DNA of 64,000 nucleotides from contig NZ_AQXG01000009.1 of assembly GCF_000375425.1 (NCBI RefSeq), positions 163 to 64,162 on the forward strand, read 5' to 3'. Shown piece after piece: positions 46,953-56,229 of this stretch (the stretch's first letter is position 1; each line of letters starts with the position of its first letter). Source of the DNA: Gracilimonas tropica DSM 19535. GTDB taxonomy: Bacteria > Bacteroidota > Rhodothermia > Balneolales > Balneolaceae. The translations under genes and the position numbers were made by a program. The notes below the pieces were generated by a model, which did no database searches, was not told the DNA's origin, and saw only the letters and a list, made by a program, of their open reading frames with translations.

Positions 46953-47381
46953 TTAATTACTTTTCTTCTTACCCACCGTTTTTTCTTCTTTCTCTTCTTC
47001 AGAATTTGATTGCTCTTCTGCTTTGGTTTCAGATTCTTCCGCTTCGTCCTCGTCTTTGATGTCGATGAATTCCGCATCTACGGAATATTCATCTTCTTCA
47101 GTAGCTTCGCGTTCTACGATAATCTGGTAATCGTTAATGAACATCGCAAACATCCCAATGGCAGAAATAACCGGAGCCATTACGGTCGCTAAAGTTGCTC
47201 CGCCCACGCCGATGGTCAGATTGGTCTGAAATTTAATTTCCCCTTCTTTGTTTTTGATGATCAGCTTTCGGGCGCCTCCCTCTTTGATCATTTTTCGGAT
47301 CTGTTTGATGACTTCATTTACGCCACCCTGAATCTCTTCGTAAATGGTTTTTGCTTTGGCTTTAGCTTCTTCTTTTTTCAT
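46953..47381 (-). CDS. DUF4342 domain protein
   Basis: This is a 142-residue protein with the DUF4342 pattern: [27 protein letters not shown] (about residues 23-49), then a hydrophobic segment, [25 protein letters not shown] (about 55-80), which probably enters the membrane. The C-terminal 50 residues are strongly acidic and Glu/Lys-rich, probably disordered. The function of DUF4342 is unknown. It is convergent with trxB and divergent from the yifB gene, with 92 nt between. Confidence 0.85.
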   Translation of the reverse strand: MKKEEAKAKAKTIYEEIQGGVNEVIKQIRKMIKEGGARKLIIKNKEGEIKFQTNLTIGVGGATLATVMAPVISAIGMFAMFINDYQIIVEREATEEDEYSVDAEFIDIKDEDEAEESETKAEEQSNSEEEKEEKTVGKKKSN

Positions 47382-47473
47382 GGTATGTAAGATTTATGAA
47401 ATTTTTTTGTAAGGAATTGCTTTCTCACCGCTCTAACTACGTAAAGATAACAGAAAAGATACAGGTACAAATT

Positions 47474-49015
47474 ATGCTTTCAAGAGTTTATTGTGCATCC
47501 ACGGTCGGGGTAGATGCCAAGATCATTGATGTAGAAACCCATCACACTAATGGAATGGTTGCATTCTTTTTAGTAGGATTGCCGGACCGAGCAGTCAAAG
47601 AGGCCCGCGACCGGGTAGAAGCAGCCATTCGGAATACGGGCTCTTTTTATCCTATTGGGAGGATTACGGTGAATTTAGCACCGGCCGATCTTCCAAAAGA
47701 AGGAAACGGGTTCGACTTGCCCATTGCAATCGGGATTCTGAATATGTCCGGACAGCTTCATACCGACAAATTGGATGATACGGTAATGTTGGGAGAATTG
47801 GCGCTGGATGGAAAAATTCGTCCTGTAAAAGGGGCATTACCTGTGGCGGTGGAAGCAGCTAAAAAAGGATACAAGAATTTGATCGTTCCAAAAGAAAATG
47901 GCGGAGAAGCAGCAGTGGTTGAAGAGCTCAATGTGTTTCCCTTCGAGCATCTTAATCAAGTGAAAGACTGGCTGGAAAATCGGGGAAGTATGGACCCACT
48001 CCGAAGTAATGTGCAGGAATATTTTCATCAAAATGGAAAACACAATCCGCTGGATTTTTCTGATGTGCGTGGACAGGAAAATGTAAAAAGAGCATTGGAA
48101 ATTGCAGCTGCAGGTTCACATAATGTCATTATGGTCGGCCCGCCAGGTTCAGGAAAAACCATGATGGCAAGACGAATTCCGACTATTCTTCCACCGCTGA
48201 CTTTAGAAGAAGCGCTTGAAACCACCAAAATTCATTCGGTATCCGGTATTCTTGAATCCGGAAAAGCATTGATCACAAAACGACAATTCAGGTCGCCGCA
48301 TCACACGGTTTCTGATGTAGCTTTGGTAGGAGGAGGCAGTATTCCAATGCCGGGCGAAATCTCGATGGCCCATAATGGCGTGCTGTTTCTGGATGAATTG
48401 CCCGAATTCAAACGGAGTGCGCTGGAAGTAATGCGCCAGCCGCTGGAAGATGGCTGCGTCTCTATTTCACGGGCCCGGATGAGCGTCACCTACCCGAGTC
48501 GGGTAATGCTGGTAGCTTCGATGAATCCGTCTCCATCAGGCGATTGGTACGATCCCAATGAAATGAACGGTACCACGAATATACAGATGCAGCGGTATTT
48601 GAGTAAGATCAGTGGTCCGCTTTTAGATCGAATCGACCTGCATATTGAAGTCCACAAAGTGAGCTACGAGGAGCTGTCTGGGAAGGCAAAAGGGGAATCT
48701 TCAACGGATATTCGTAAGCGGGTTGTTGAAGCCCGTGAAATTCAATCCAAACGATTTATGGGTGTGAAAGGTGTGTACAGCAATGCACAGATGAGCACGC
48801 GCATGGTTCGCAAGATGTGCAAATTAGATGATGCCGGATCCAAGATTCTCAAAAAAGCCATCACCTCCCTCGGACTTTCCGCTCGGGCCTACGACCGCAT
48901 CCTCAAAGTCTCCCGCACCATCGCCGACCTCGATCATTCCGAATCCATCAAGTCCAACCACGTAGCCGAAGCCATTCAGTATCGGAGTTTAGATCGTGAA
49001 GGATGGCTGGGTTAA
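47474..49015 (+). CDS. YifB/ComM family Mg-chelatase-like AAA+ ATPase
   Basis: This 513-residue protein starts at ATG 47474 ([21 protein letters not shown]); the upstream in-frame start adds non-conserved residues. The N-terminal ChlI-like domain (about 20-160) includes [18 protein letters not shown]. The AAA+ domain has Walker [13 protein letters not shown] and the Walker B-like [11 protein letters not shown]. ComM/YifB proteins promote branch migration during natural transformation in Vibrio and Haemophilus. Its stop codon is one base before the terminal inverted repeat of the next element. Confidence 0.93.
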   Translation: MLSRVYCASTVGVDAKIIDVETHHTNGMVAFFLVGLPDRAVKEARDRVEAAIRNTGSFYPIGRITVNLAPADLPKEGNGFDLPIAIGILNMSGQLHTDKLDDTVMLGELALDGKIRPVKGALPVAVEAAKKGYKNLIVPKENGGEAAVVEELNVFPFEHLNQVKDWLENRGSMDPLRSNVQEYFHQNGKHNPLDFSDVRGQENVKRALEIAAAGSHNVIMVGPPGSGKTMMARRIPTILPPLTLEEALETTKIHSVSGILESGKALITKRQFRSPHHTVSDVALVGGGSIPMPGEISMAHNGVLFLDELPEFKRSALEVMRQPLEDGCVSISRARMSVTYPSRVMLVASMNPSPSGDWYDPNEMNGTTNIQMQRYLSKISGPLLDRIDLHIEVHKVSYEELSGKAKGESSTDIRKRVVEAREIQSKRFMGVKGVYSNAQMSTRMVRKMCKLDDAGSKILKKAITSLGLSARAYDRILKVSRTIADLDHSESIKSNHVAEAIQYRSLDREGWLG

Positions 49016-49476
49016 GAACATCCAACATCGAACAAGGAACATTCAACATTTAACTTAAAGGGTGGAAATATGAAGTATAGATAATTTGATTTGAAGAAAA
49101 GGCTTATAGCATTTTCAGTAATGATTCTAAAAATTGTGGAAAAGTTACCAAAAACAGTAATTGGGATTCACTTTGCAAGGCAGTTGGTAAAAAGTGGAAC
49201 ATCCCCTGCCTTTCACCATGCAGAAGCACAAAGTGCAGAATCCAGAAAAGATTTCATACACAAACTTAAAATAGGTGTGAAGGAACTTAGAGAAACACTT
49301 GTAAACCTTGAAATAATGAATCAAATAAAGGTTTTAGATTCTTCTGAATTCAGAGATCCTTTGAGAGAAAATGATGAGCTAATTTCAATTTTTGTAAGCA
49401 GCATTAATACTGCAAAGAAAAATCTCAAAAAGGAATAGTTCTTACTTCGATGTTCCTTGCTGGATGTTGGATGTTC
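49016..49476 (+). mobile_element. Four-helix-bundle element with 31-nt terminal inverted repeats
   Basis: A 31-nt left arm (49016-49046, GAACATCCAACATCGAACAA and on) is complementary to a right arm (49446-49476) at 28 of 31 positions, counting one G-U. Both arms are made of 7-nt words (GAACATC, CAACATC, GAACAAG, GAACATT). Between them is one gene, a four-helix-bundle protein. The size (461 bp), paired ends and single ORF copy the plan of the intervening sequences inserted in 23S rRNA of Leptospira and others, but here the element stands in an ordinary intergenic site. Mobility is inferred. Confidence 0.65.
49091..49438 (+). CDS. Four-helix-bundle protein (S23/IVP family)
   Basis: This 115-residue protein starts at TTG 49091, since an upstream ATG hits a stop at once. 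It carries the family core: KLPKTVIGIHFARQLVKSGTSP, then AEAQSAESRKDFIHKLKI, then VKELRETLVNLEIM. Four amphipathic helices are predicted. Relatives are encoded inside rRNA intervening sequences and are structurally related to the accessory protein of diversity-generating retroelements. Their function is unknown. No reverse transcriptase or variable repeat is nearby. It is enclosed by long inverted repeats. Confidence 0.9.
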   Translation: MKKRLIAFSVMILKIVEKLPKTVIGIHFARQLVKSGTSPAFHHAEAQSAESRKDFIHKLKIGVKELRETLVNLEIMNQIKVLDSSEFRDPLRENDELISIFVSSINTAKKNLKKE

Positions 49477-49566
49477 ATTTGACATGAACATGCGGTGTTT
49501 TTGGAGAACGTTATTGGTAATATTACAGTTGAAGATCACGTCTAAACGCAAAGACAGGAGGCGGTT

Positions 49567-49656
49567 ATGAAAAAACGAGAAGCACATTGGAGAGGCGGAT
49601 TGGTATTTAGTTTGCCGGTTTTGATTATTCTCATCTATTTATTGATCGTGCTATAA
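49567..49656 (+). CDS. 29-residue membrane microprotein
   Basis: This short frame reads MKKREAHWRGGLVFSLPV then a hydrophobic end, LIILIYLLIVL. A strong ribosome-binding site AGGAGG (49556-49561) lies 5 nt before the ATG, the best in this part of the window. A positively charged start plus one membrane helix is the usual plan of small membrane proteins. No family is recognised. It lies between the four-helix element and priA on the same strand. Confidence 0.6.
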   Translation: MKKREAHWRGGLVFSLPVLIILIYLLIVL

Positions 49657-49726
49657 ACGGGTTGATTCACGCTGTGAAATTGGATAAGCTTTCCCACCCT
49701 AACTAATCCAATTTTACCTGCATATT

Positions 49727-52165
49727 TTGTCCACTTTTGTTGATGTTGCACTGCCTGCCGCGGTGCGAAAACAGTTTACGTATCATGTTTCTGATGCACT
49801 TGAATCAAAAGTTCAAGCCGGTCAGCGCGTGTGGATTCCATTCAGAAATTATTATGCCATTGGGGTGATTGTCTCGGTTCACCAAAAGAAGCCCTCCTTC
49901 AATACCAAACCCATCCGAAAGATCTTAGATGAGGAGCCGATTTTATCCAAAGAATTACTCGATCTCACGAAGTGGATCTCCAAATTTTATTACGCCAGTT
50001 GGGGCGAAACCATTCAGGCGGCTCTTCCTGCCGGGCTGAATTTTGTATCCCGGAAATACCTGAACATAGCTGAGCACATTGATGAGAAAAGCCTCAGTGA
50101 AGACGAGCGAGAAATCATTTCAGATATAAGGAAAAATAAACCCACCCTGAATGAAGCCAAAAAGCGATGGAAGGGAACCGGGCTAAACAAAGTTTTTTCA
50201 AAGCTTCTGAAGGATAAAAAGATCGAAATTTGGGAAGAACCGGATTTGAAAGTGACGGTTGCAACCGAGCGGGAATGGATCTGGGGGAAAGAAAAAAATC
50301 AGCAGAAAGCGAACGAGTTTCTTGAAAGTGAAGAGGTGAACGAAGACTTGAAATGGACTTCAGCGCTGGCGGAAATTGCGGAAGAACTTCCTATACGTCA
50401 ATCTGAAATTTCCGGCGATTCCATCTTCACTTCCTACACGCTTAAGAAATTACAGGAGGAAGGCTGGATCACCTATCGGGAAGTGGAAAAGAAGAACGAG
50501 ATCGATCATTTGGATTTTGACCCTAGTTCTATTAAAACACTGAATGAAGATCAGCAACAGGCTTTTGAGCAGATTCAGGAATCGCTAACTGAGAGCGAAT
50601 TTGCGAATTATTTGTTGTTTGGAATTACGGGAAGTGGAAAGACGGAAGTGTACATCCATGCTCTCAAAAAGGTGATTGAGGAAGGTAAAGGTGGAATTGT
50701 ATTGGTACCCGAAATTGCGCTCACACCACAAACGGTTTCCCGGTTCTATCGTATTTTTGGGGATGACATTGCCATGTTGCACAGCCGTATGACCAACCGT
50801 GAACGACTGCAGGCGTGGCGAGATCTTAATTCCGGGAAAAAGAAGATTGCCATTGGCCCGCGTTCGGCAGTGTTTGCCCCGGTGCAGAACCTGGGAATCA
50901 TTATTCTGGATGAAGAGCACGATAGCTCCTACAAACAGATGGATCCCGCACCAAGGTATCACGCCCGTGAGACGGCAATTGTTCGTGCGAAGATGAATGA
51001 TGCCGTTGTTATCATGGGGTCGGCTACCCCCAGTATGCAAGCGTTGAATATGGCTGCAAAGGACAAATGCGAGTTATTGGAATTAAAGAAACGCCATGCC
51101 AATGCGGTATTGCCTGAAGTCCGGATCGTTGATCTGAAACAATACAAAGGCAAACCCATGCGGGGTGAGTTTGCGATTCCTTTGTATAAGGCGATGGAGA
51201 ATGCCATAAAGAATGATGAGCAAATTATCCTGCTGTATAACAGGCGGGGATATGCAAGTTATTTACAGTGTGAAGATTGTGGGCATATTCCCGAAAGCCC
51301 CGAAAGTTCGGTCAGCCTGACGTATCACAAGCGTAAGAATTTGCTGATGGATCATTACACCGGCTATTCTCGCCGAAAGGATACGCAATGTGAAAACTGT
51401 GGATCCGCTAACCTAAAAGTGCAGGGATCAGGTACGCAAAATATTGAAGAGCAGCTGGAAGATCTTTTTCCGGATGCGAGAGTGATTCGTTTTGATCGTG
51501 ATTCGACCTCCAGAAAAGGAGCACATGAGCGAATCTTGAAAGAGTTTGGGGAAGGGAATGCAGATATCCTCATCGGGACACAGCTGGTGGCCAAAGGTCT
51601 TGATTTCCCTAATGTAACGGTAGTCGGTGTAGTAAATGCGGATACGGAATTAGCCTTTCCTTCTTTCCAGGCTACCGAGCGGATGTATCAGTTATTGAGT
51701 CAAGTTTCCGGGAGGTCTGGTCGTGGAGACAAACCGGGTACGGTATTTTTGCAAACGAGGCAGCCTGATAATCCAGCGCTTATATTTGCAAAGAATCACG
51801 ATCATCGCGGATTTGCCCGGCAGGAAATGGAATTTCGAAAGCCCTTGTACTATCCGCCGTATTCGCGGTTGATTCGGTTTGAACTGAAATCTGCAAAAGG
51901 ACACGAAGTGAATATGGCAGCCCATGCCCTCAAAGATTCAGCCGTTCGGGTGGTTCCGGATGTTCCGGTTTTAGGCCCCTCACCGGCAGCAATTCCCTGG
52001 ATGAATAAGAAGTACATTTGGGAAGTGACTATGAAGATCAGTACCGAAAAAGGAGGACATTACATTGAAACATTACTGGATAAAGTAATGGAAGTGTATG
52101 AAGCAGATATCAAGGGGAAATTTGGATCGGTGCGGGTGAATGTGAATGTAGGTGCCATTAATTGA
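49727..52165 (+). CDS. priA: Primosomal protein N' (replication restart helicase PriA)
   Basis: This 812-residue DNA helicase restarts stalled replication forks. TTG 49727 is the start (STFVDVALPAAVRKQFTY fits the usual N-terminus). The helicase has Walker A GITGSGKTEVY and Walker B LDEEHDSSYKQ, and GSATPSMQA. The zinc region is unusual. C515, C518, C555 and C558 keep the ligands of one site. The four positions of the second site (524, 527, 542, 545) are Ser, Ser, Asp and Thr at exactly the E. coli spacing. Length and motifs otherwise indicate a working helicase. Confidence 0.95.
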   Translation: MSTFVDVALPAAVRKQFTYHVSDALESKVQAGQRVWIPFRNYYAIGVIVSVHQKKPSFNTKPIRKILDEEPILSKELLDLTKWISKFYYASWGETIQAALPAGLNFVSRKYLNIAEHIDEKSLSEDEREIISDIRKNKPTLNEAKKRWKGTGLNKVFSKLLKDKKIEIWEEPDLKVTVATEREWIWGKEKNQQKANEFLESEEVNEDLKWTSALAEIAEELPIRQSEISGDSIFTSYTLKKLQEEGWITYREVEKKNEIDHLDFDPSSIKTLNEDQQQAFEQIQESLTESEFANYLLFGITGSGKTEVYIHALKKVIEEGKGGIVLVPEIALTPQTVSRFYRIFGDDIAMLHSRMTNRERLQAWRDLNSGKKKIAIGPRSAVFAPVQNLGIIILDEEHDSSYKQMDPAPRYHARETAIVRAKMNDAVVIMGSATPSMQALNMAAKDKCELLELKKRHANAVLPEVRIVDLKQYKGKPMRGEFAIPLYKAMENAIKNDEQIILLYNRRGYASYLQCEDCGHIPESPESSVSLTYHKRKNLLMDHYTGYSRRKDTQCENCGSANLKVQGSGTQNIEEQLEDLFPDARVIRFDRDSTSRKGAHERILKEFGEGNADILIGTQLVAKGLDFPNVTVVGVVNADTELAFPSFQATERMYQLLSQVSGRSGRGDKPGTVFLQTRQPDNPALIFAKNHDHRGFARQEMEFRKPLYYPPYSRLIRFELKSAKGHEVNMAAHALKDSAVRVVPDVPVLGPSPAAIPWMNKKYIWEVTMKISTEKGGHYIETLLDKVMEVYEADIKGKFGSVRVNVNVGAIN

Positions 52166-52258
52166 GCAGAAATTTTAGGATGGAACTAAAAAATTTGCAA
52201 ATACCCTTTCAAAGTAAGTATTTAAAGATGGTTTCATTCCATTATAAATTTACAGACA

Positions 52259-54193
52259 ATGGGCGAAGAGCGAGTTAAACACGCTGAAGACAACGAGCAG
52301 GTTCAAAAATTCATGAAGCAGGTGTTCCGTGATATGCGGGCCCTGAAAACCATGCTGGAAGACGATTGGTTCGAAACGGATACCTTACGTATTGGGGCTG
52401 AACAGGAGTTATGCATGGTTGATCCGCATGGTAAGGTTTTTCCAAGATCCATGGATGTACTTGAGGCTTTGGGTGATGGTAATTATACCACGGAGTTTGC
52501 CCGGTTTAATCTCGAGATTAATATGGAGCCTCTTGAATTTACAGGAGATTCCCTTTCTCAAATGGAGCATAACCTGCATAAAAATATGCAACATGTACGG
52601 GAAACGGTTCGAGAATTGGGGGGTGATATTCTGCTGACCGGCATCTTGCCTACGATCCGAAAAATGGATGTGGATATCAAAAATCTGACTCCGCTTCAGC
52701 GTTATGAAGCGCTTTGCGAGGCTATTAACAAACTGCGGGGAAAAGAGTTTGAGCTCCGCATTCAGGGGATGGATGAATTGCTCATGAAGTTTGACTCTCC
52801 TTTACTGGAAGCATGTAATACCGGTTTTCAGGTGCATTTACAGGTGAAACCTTCAGATTTTGTGAATCGATATAACATTGCCCAGGCGGTAACGGCTCCT
52901 GTCTTGGCTTGCGCGGTGAATTCACCGATCCTTTTTGGAAAGCGGCTTTGGGCTGAAACTCGCGTGGCCCTTTTCCATCAATCCATAGATACCCGACAAG
53001 TTGGGGAACATTTGCGGGATTCGAGTCCGCGGGTGACGTTCGGAAATCAATGGTTGGAAAACAGCATCCTCGATATTTATAAGGAGGATATCTCCCGCTA
53101 CCGGGTGATGTTAAGTGCCGAGATTGAGGAAGAGGTGGAGAAATTGATGAAAGAAGGAAAAGCTCCTCAATTGATGGCATTGAATGTACATAATTCGTCG
53201 GTATATCGGTGGAACCGGCCCTGCTATGGTGTTGGAAATGGAAAACCTCATTTACGTATTGAAAACCGGATTTTCCCATCCGGGCCAACGGTTGTAGATG
53301 AAGTAGCAAATGCCGCATTTTGGCTGGGTTTATTGAATGGATTTGAAGATGAGTATCCTGATATCACCCGGGAAATGGATTTCGATAATGCCCGGATGAA
53401 CTTCTTCGCAGCATCCAAAATGGGCCTCGATACCAAATTTATATGGACCGATGACCGTAAGATCACTGCAGTAGATCTGATCAAAGACGAATTATTGCCT
53501 ATAGCCAAACACGGACTTCAGAAAGCAGATATCAACCAATCGGATATTGAAACCTATTTGGGGGTGATTGAAGACCGGGTGGAATCGGCTCAAACCGGAT
53601 CTTATTGGGTGGTGAAGTCCTATGGAAATTTGATTAAACAGGGGAATCGTGAACAGGCGCTTTCGGCCATCACCAACGCAATGATCAAAAATCAAAAGAA
53701 GGGAGAACCGGTGCATAAATGGGGGCTTGCCAAAATTCATGATATGGAACACTGGAAGCCATCAAAGCTGATGGTGGAAGAATTTATGACTACTGATCTT
53801 TTTACGGTTCGAAAAGATGATATTCTCGAATTTGTGGCCAACCTGCTGGACTGGAGAAAGATCAGGTACATCCCGGTTGAAGATGATCAAAAACATTTGG
53901 TAGGACTTATCACCATGCGGAAGGTTTTGCGGGAATACACAAAAGTTGTTAATGAAGATGAGCAGGCTTCTGTGGATCAAACCGTGGATGACATCATGGA
54001 GCAGAACCCGGTAACCATTCACCCGGAAGCATCCATTATGGAAGCCATGGAGATCATGCAGAAGCAAAAGATCGGATGCCTTCCTGTGGTTAAAAACAGC
54101 CGTCTTGTTGGGGTGATCACGGAAGATAACTTCATGAATATAACCCGACGGTTGCTTCAGGTTTTGGCCGATGAACACCAAAATGAAGAATAA
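52259..54193 (+). CDS. GCS2-type carboxylate-amine ligase fused to CBS pair
   Basis: This 644-residue protein has two parts. Residues 1-~480 form a glutamate-cysteine ligase family 2 domain, with LRIGAEQELCMVD, the ARFNLEINMEPLEF strand, GFQVHLQVKPSDF and LRIENRIFPSGPT. Residues ~503-635 form a CBS pair (FMTTDLFTVRKDD; then DIMEQNPVTIHPEA and VGVITEDNF). The CBS module usually binds adenine nucleotides and could regulate the ligase. The next gene encodes an AspA/AstE-type hydrolase, so a small amide-ligation pathway is possible. The substrate is unknown; plain glutathione synthesis is not certain. Confidence 0.85.
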   Translation: MGEERVKHAEDNEQVQKFMKQVFRDMRALKTMLEDDWFETDTLRIGAEQELCMVDPHGKVFPRSMDVLEALGDGNYTTEFARFNLEINMEPLEFTGDSLSQMEHNLHKNMQHVRETVRELGGDILLTGILPTIRKMDVDIKNLTPLQRYEALCEAINKLRGKEFELRIQGMDELLMKFDSPLLEACNTGFQVHLQVKPSDFVNRYNIAQAVTAPVLACAVNSPILFGKRLWAETRVALFHQSIDTRQVGEHLRDSSPRVTFGNQWLENSILDIYKEDISRYRVMLSAEIEEEVEKLMKEGKAPQLMALNVHNSSVYRWNRPCYGVGNGKPHLRIENRIFPSGPTVVDEVANAAFWLGLLNGFEDEYPDITREMDFDNARMNFFAASKMGLDTKFIWTDDRKITAVDLIKDELLPIAKHGLQKADINQSDIETYLGVIEDRVESAQTGSYWVVKSYGNLIKQGNREQALSAITNAMIKNQKKGEPVHKWGLAKIHDMEHWKPSKLMVEEFMTTDLFTVRKDDILEFVANLLDWRKIRYIPVEDDQKHLVGLITMRKVLREYTKVVNEDEQASVDQTVDDIMEQNPVTIHPEASIMEAMEIMQKQKIGCLPVVKNSRLVGVITEDNFMNITRRLLQVLADEHQNEE

Positions 54194-54335
54194 TCACTCT
54201 CCGATAAAACGAAAGTTAATTTAGGATCTTGTTATTACCATCAAACAGCGCATTCACATATTTGAAACCCGGCATTAGATCAGGTGATCATTTTTAGATA
54301 AAAAATAATTCATTGCTATTTCGCTCAAAACAATA

Positions 54336-55298
54336 TTGATTGATTTGGAAAAACTTGAAGAGAAAAAACAGTTAATAGATTATTCAGATCGCATTATCGG
54401 AGATATACAAGGGGACTATCCCGGTCCCACTATTATTGCCATGGCCGGAATTCATGGAAACGAACCTTCAGGCATTGAAGCAACAAAGCACATCCTTAAA
54501 AAAATAAAGGACAACAAGACATCGTTGCATGGCCGTTTTCTGGGGTTGATCGGTAACATTCAGGCTCTTCAGGAGGGTAAACGTTTTATTGATGAGGATA
54601 TGAATCGTATTTGGTTTACTTCAATTCTTGACAAGATCCGCAGAACGCCGATAGCTGAGATCTTAACTGCTGAGCGAAGAGAAACCAAAAAGGTACTGGA
54701 GATCGTAGACCCTATCTTAGAGTCAGCTGGTAATGAAAACCCGGTCATTTTTCTTGATATGCACACTTTTTCGGCTGAAGATGGTTTGTTTGTGATCAGC
54801 ACCAGAGATGAACGAAATATTACCCTTTTAGCTCAATTAAGTGTTCCTCTGATTTTTGGAATCGAAAAAGCACTTCATGGAACGGCCCTGAAGTATTTTC
54901 AGAATACCGGAAATATAGGTTTTGCGTTTGAAACCGGTCAGCATTTTAGTGCAAGCGCCCGAAAGAATGCTACTGCGGGACTAATGTGCTTGTTGGTCGC
55001 ATCAGGAGTTATTTCAGCCTCAGATATAGACGATTTTCCCAGGTATTATGATTATCTGAATGCTCAAACCGAGGCACTTCCCCATAAAGTGGAGTTTCTG
55101 TATAAACACATCATTGAACCAGGCGATGAATTCGAGATGAGACCCGGGTTCAAGAACTTCGATAAGGTGAAAAAAGGACAATGGCTGGCTACCGACCGGC
55201 ATGGAAAAATTTTAGCGCAACGCAGCGGTTTTGTGTTGATGCCGCTGTATCAGGATCAGGGTGAAGATGGATTCTTCATCGTGGAAGAATGCGATTAA
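54336..55298 (+). CDS. Succinylglutamate desuccinylase/aspartoacylase family hydrolase
   Basis: This is a 320-residue zinc hydrolase of the M14-like AstE/AspA family. AGIHGNEPSG (38-46) supplies H40 and E43, and the third ligand lies in FLDMHTFSAEDG. The C-terminal beta domain (about 230-320) is present. The start is TTG 54336 or TTG 54345; no ATG is available. These enzymes cleave N-acyl amino acids such as N-acetylaspartate or succinylglutamate. It follows the GCS2-CBS gene after 142 nt on the same strand. Confidence 0.88.
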   Translation: MIDLEKLEEKKQLIDYSDRIIGDIQGDYPGPTIIAMAGIHGNEPSGIEATKHILKKIKDNKTSLHGRFLGLIGNIQALQEGKRFIDEDMNRIWFTSILDKIRRTPIAEILTAERRETKKVLEIVDPILESAGNENPVIFLDMHTFSAEDGLFVISTRDERNITLLAQLSVPLIFGIEKALHGTALKYFQNTGNIGFAFETGQHFSASARKNATAGLMCLLVASGVISASDIDDFPRYYDYLNAQTEALPHKVEFLYKHIIEPGDEFEMRPGFKNFDKVKKGQWLATDRHGKILAQRSGFVLMPLYQDQGEDGFFIVEECD

Positions 55299-55358
55299 AA
55301 TATTCCCTGGGCACACAAAGAAATAGATTGTGGGTTGAATAAGGGTTTGCGTAAGTTT

Positions 55359-55409
55359 CAAAGCACAAAGCACAAAGCACAAAGCACAAAGCACAAAGCA
55401 CAAAGCACA
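55359..55409 (+). repeat. Perfect CAAAGCA heptamer array upstream of scpB
   Basis: Seven perfect tandem copies of CAAAGCA plus two bases (51 nt). The array ends 10 nt before the scpB ATG, so it occupies the ribosome-binding position and the leader. Changes in copy number by slippage would move this leader in steps of 7 nt. Confidence 0.95.
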
Positions 55410-55419
55410 TTTACACTTA

Positions 55420-56229
55420 ATGAAGAACGATTACGAATTTATTGATGGGACGAGGCTTTCGTCGGTGATCGAGGCGTTAATATTTGCCAGTGATGAGCCG
55501 ATTCCGGGATCAAAGATCCGTGAGATCATCGTAGAAAATGAAGAGCAGATTGAGATCACCGAAGAATCGGTAGAGGATTTTGTAGATAAACTCAATCAGC
55601 GCTATGATGAAAACGGACTTAGCTTCCGCATTCAATTGTTGGGTGGGGGTTATACATTTGTGACCGAATCAAAATATCATTATTGGCTAAGTATCTTTCA
55701 GCACGAAAATGCTTATCGGAAACTGTCACAGTCAGCCATCGAATCATTGGCGATTGTAGCTTATCGGCAGCCCATCACCAAACCGGAAGTGGATCAAATT
55801 CGTGGAGTAGATTCCGGTTATATCCTCAGGCAACTTATGGAAAAGGCACTTATTGAAGTGGGCGGGCGGGCCGATAGTCCCGGCAAACCGCTTTTATATA
55901 AAACCACCAAGCATTTTCTCCGGCACTTTGGAATTAATTCCGTGGATGAACTTCCAAAACCGCGCGAGATCGATGAGATCCTTAAAGATGATGACATGGC
56001 CGAACACCGGCAGTTGTTGATGGAGCGTCAGCTGATGATGGATGAAATGGAAGAAGCCGATGAAGAAACTTCCAAAGAAGATTTAGCAGACGAACTTTTT
56101 GAGGAATTTGAGGCCAAAAAAAGGAATCAGGAAGAAGGGCTGGAACAAGATGAAGACGATTTGCCTTCACAAAACAGTGAAGAAGAACAACAATCAAAAG
56201 AAGAAAAAGAAACGGACGAGGAAGAATGA
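55420..56229 (+). CDS. scpB: Segregation and condensation protein ScpB, acidic C-terminal extension
   Basis: This 269-residue ScpB has the tandem winged-helix core (about 10-180): LSSVIEALIFASDEPIP, then IESLAIVAYRQPITKPEVDQIRGV and HFGINSVDELPKPREI. ScpB with ScpA binds SMC in the bacterial condensin. The C-terminal ~80 residues are highly acidic (many Glu/Asp) and probably disordered. It overlaps the next gene by 4 nt (ATGA), giving the usual scpB-rluB pairing. No scpA lies in the window. No ribosome-binding site precedes the ATG because the CAAAGCA array sits there. Confidence 0.95.
   Translation: MKNDYEFIDGTRLSSVIEALIFASDEPIPGSKIREIIVENEEQIEITEESVEDFVDKLNQRYDENGLSFRIQLLGGGYTFVTESKYHYWLSIFQHENAYRKLSQSAIESLAIVAYRQPITKPEVDQIRGVDSGYILRQLMEKALIEVGGRADSPGKPLLYKTTKHFLRHFGINSVDELPKPREIDEILKDDDMAEHRQLLMERQLMMDEMEEADEETSKEDLADELFEEFEAKKRNQEEGLEQDEDDLPSQNSEEEQQSKEEKETDEEE

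Noticed and set aside
49016..49476. Classical insertion sequence or diversity-generating retroelement
   Set aside because: There is no transposase, reverse transcriptase or template/variable repeat pair; only the four-helix protein and inverted ends are present.
52782..53318. 178-codon frame antisense to the GCS2-CBS gene
   Set aside because: It is low-complexity, has no recognisable features and lies within a conserved enzyme domain.
55359..55409. CRISPR-like direct repeats
   Set aside because: The copies are contiguous 7-mers without spacers and no cas genes are near.
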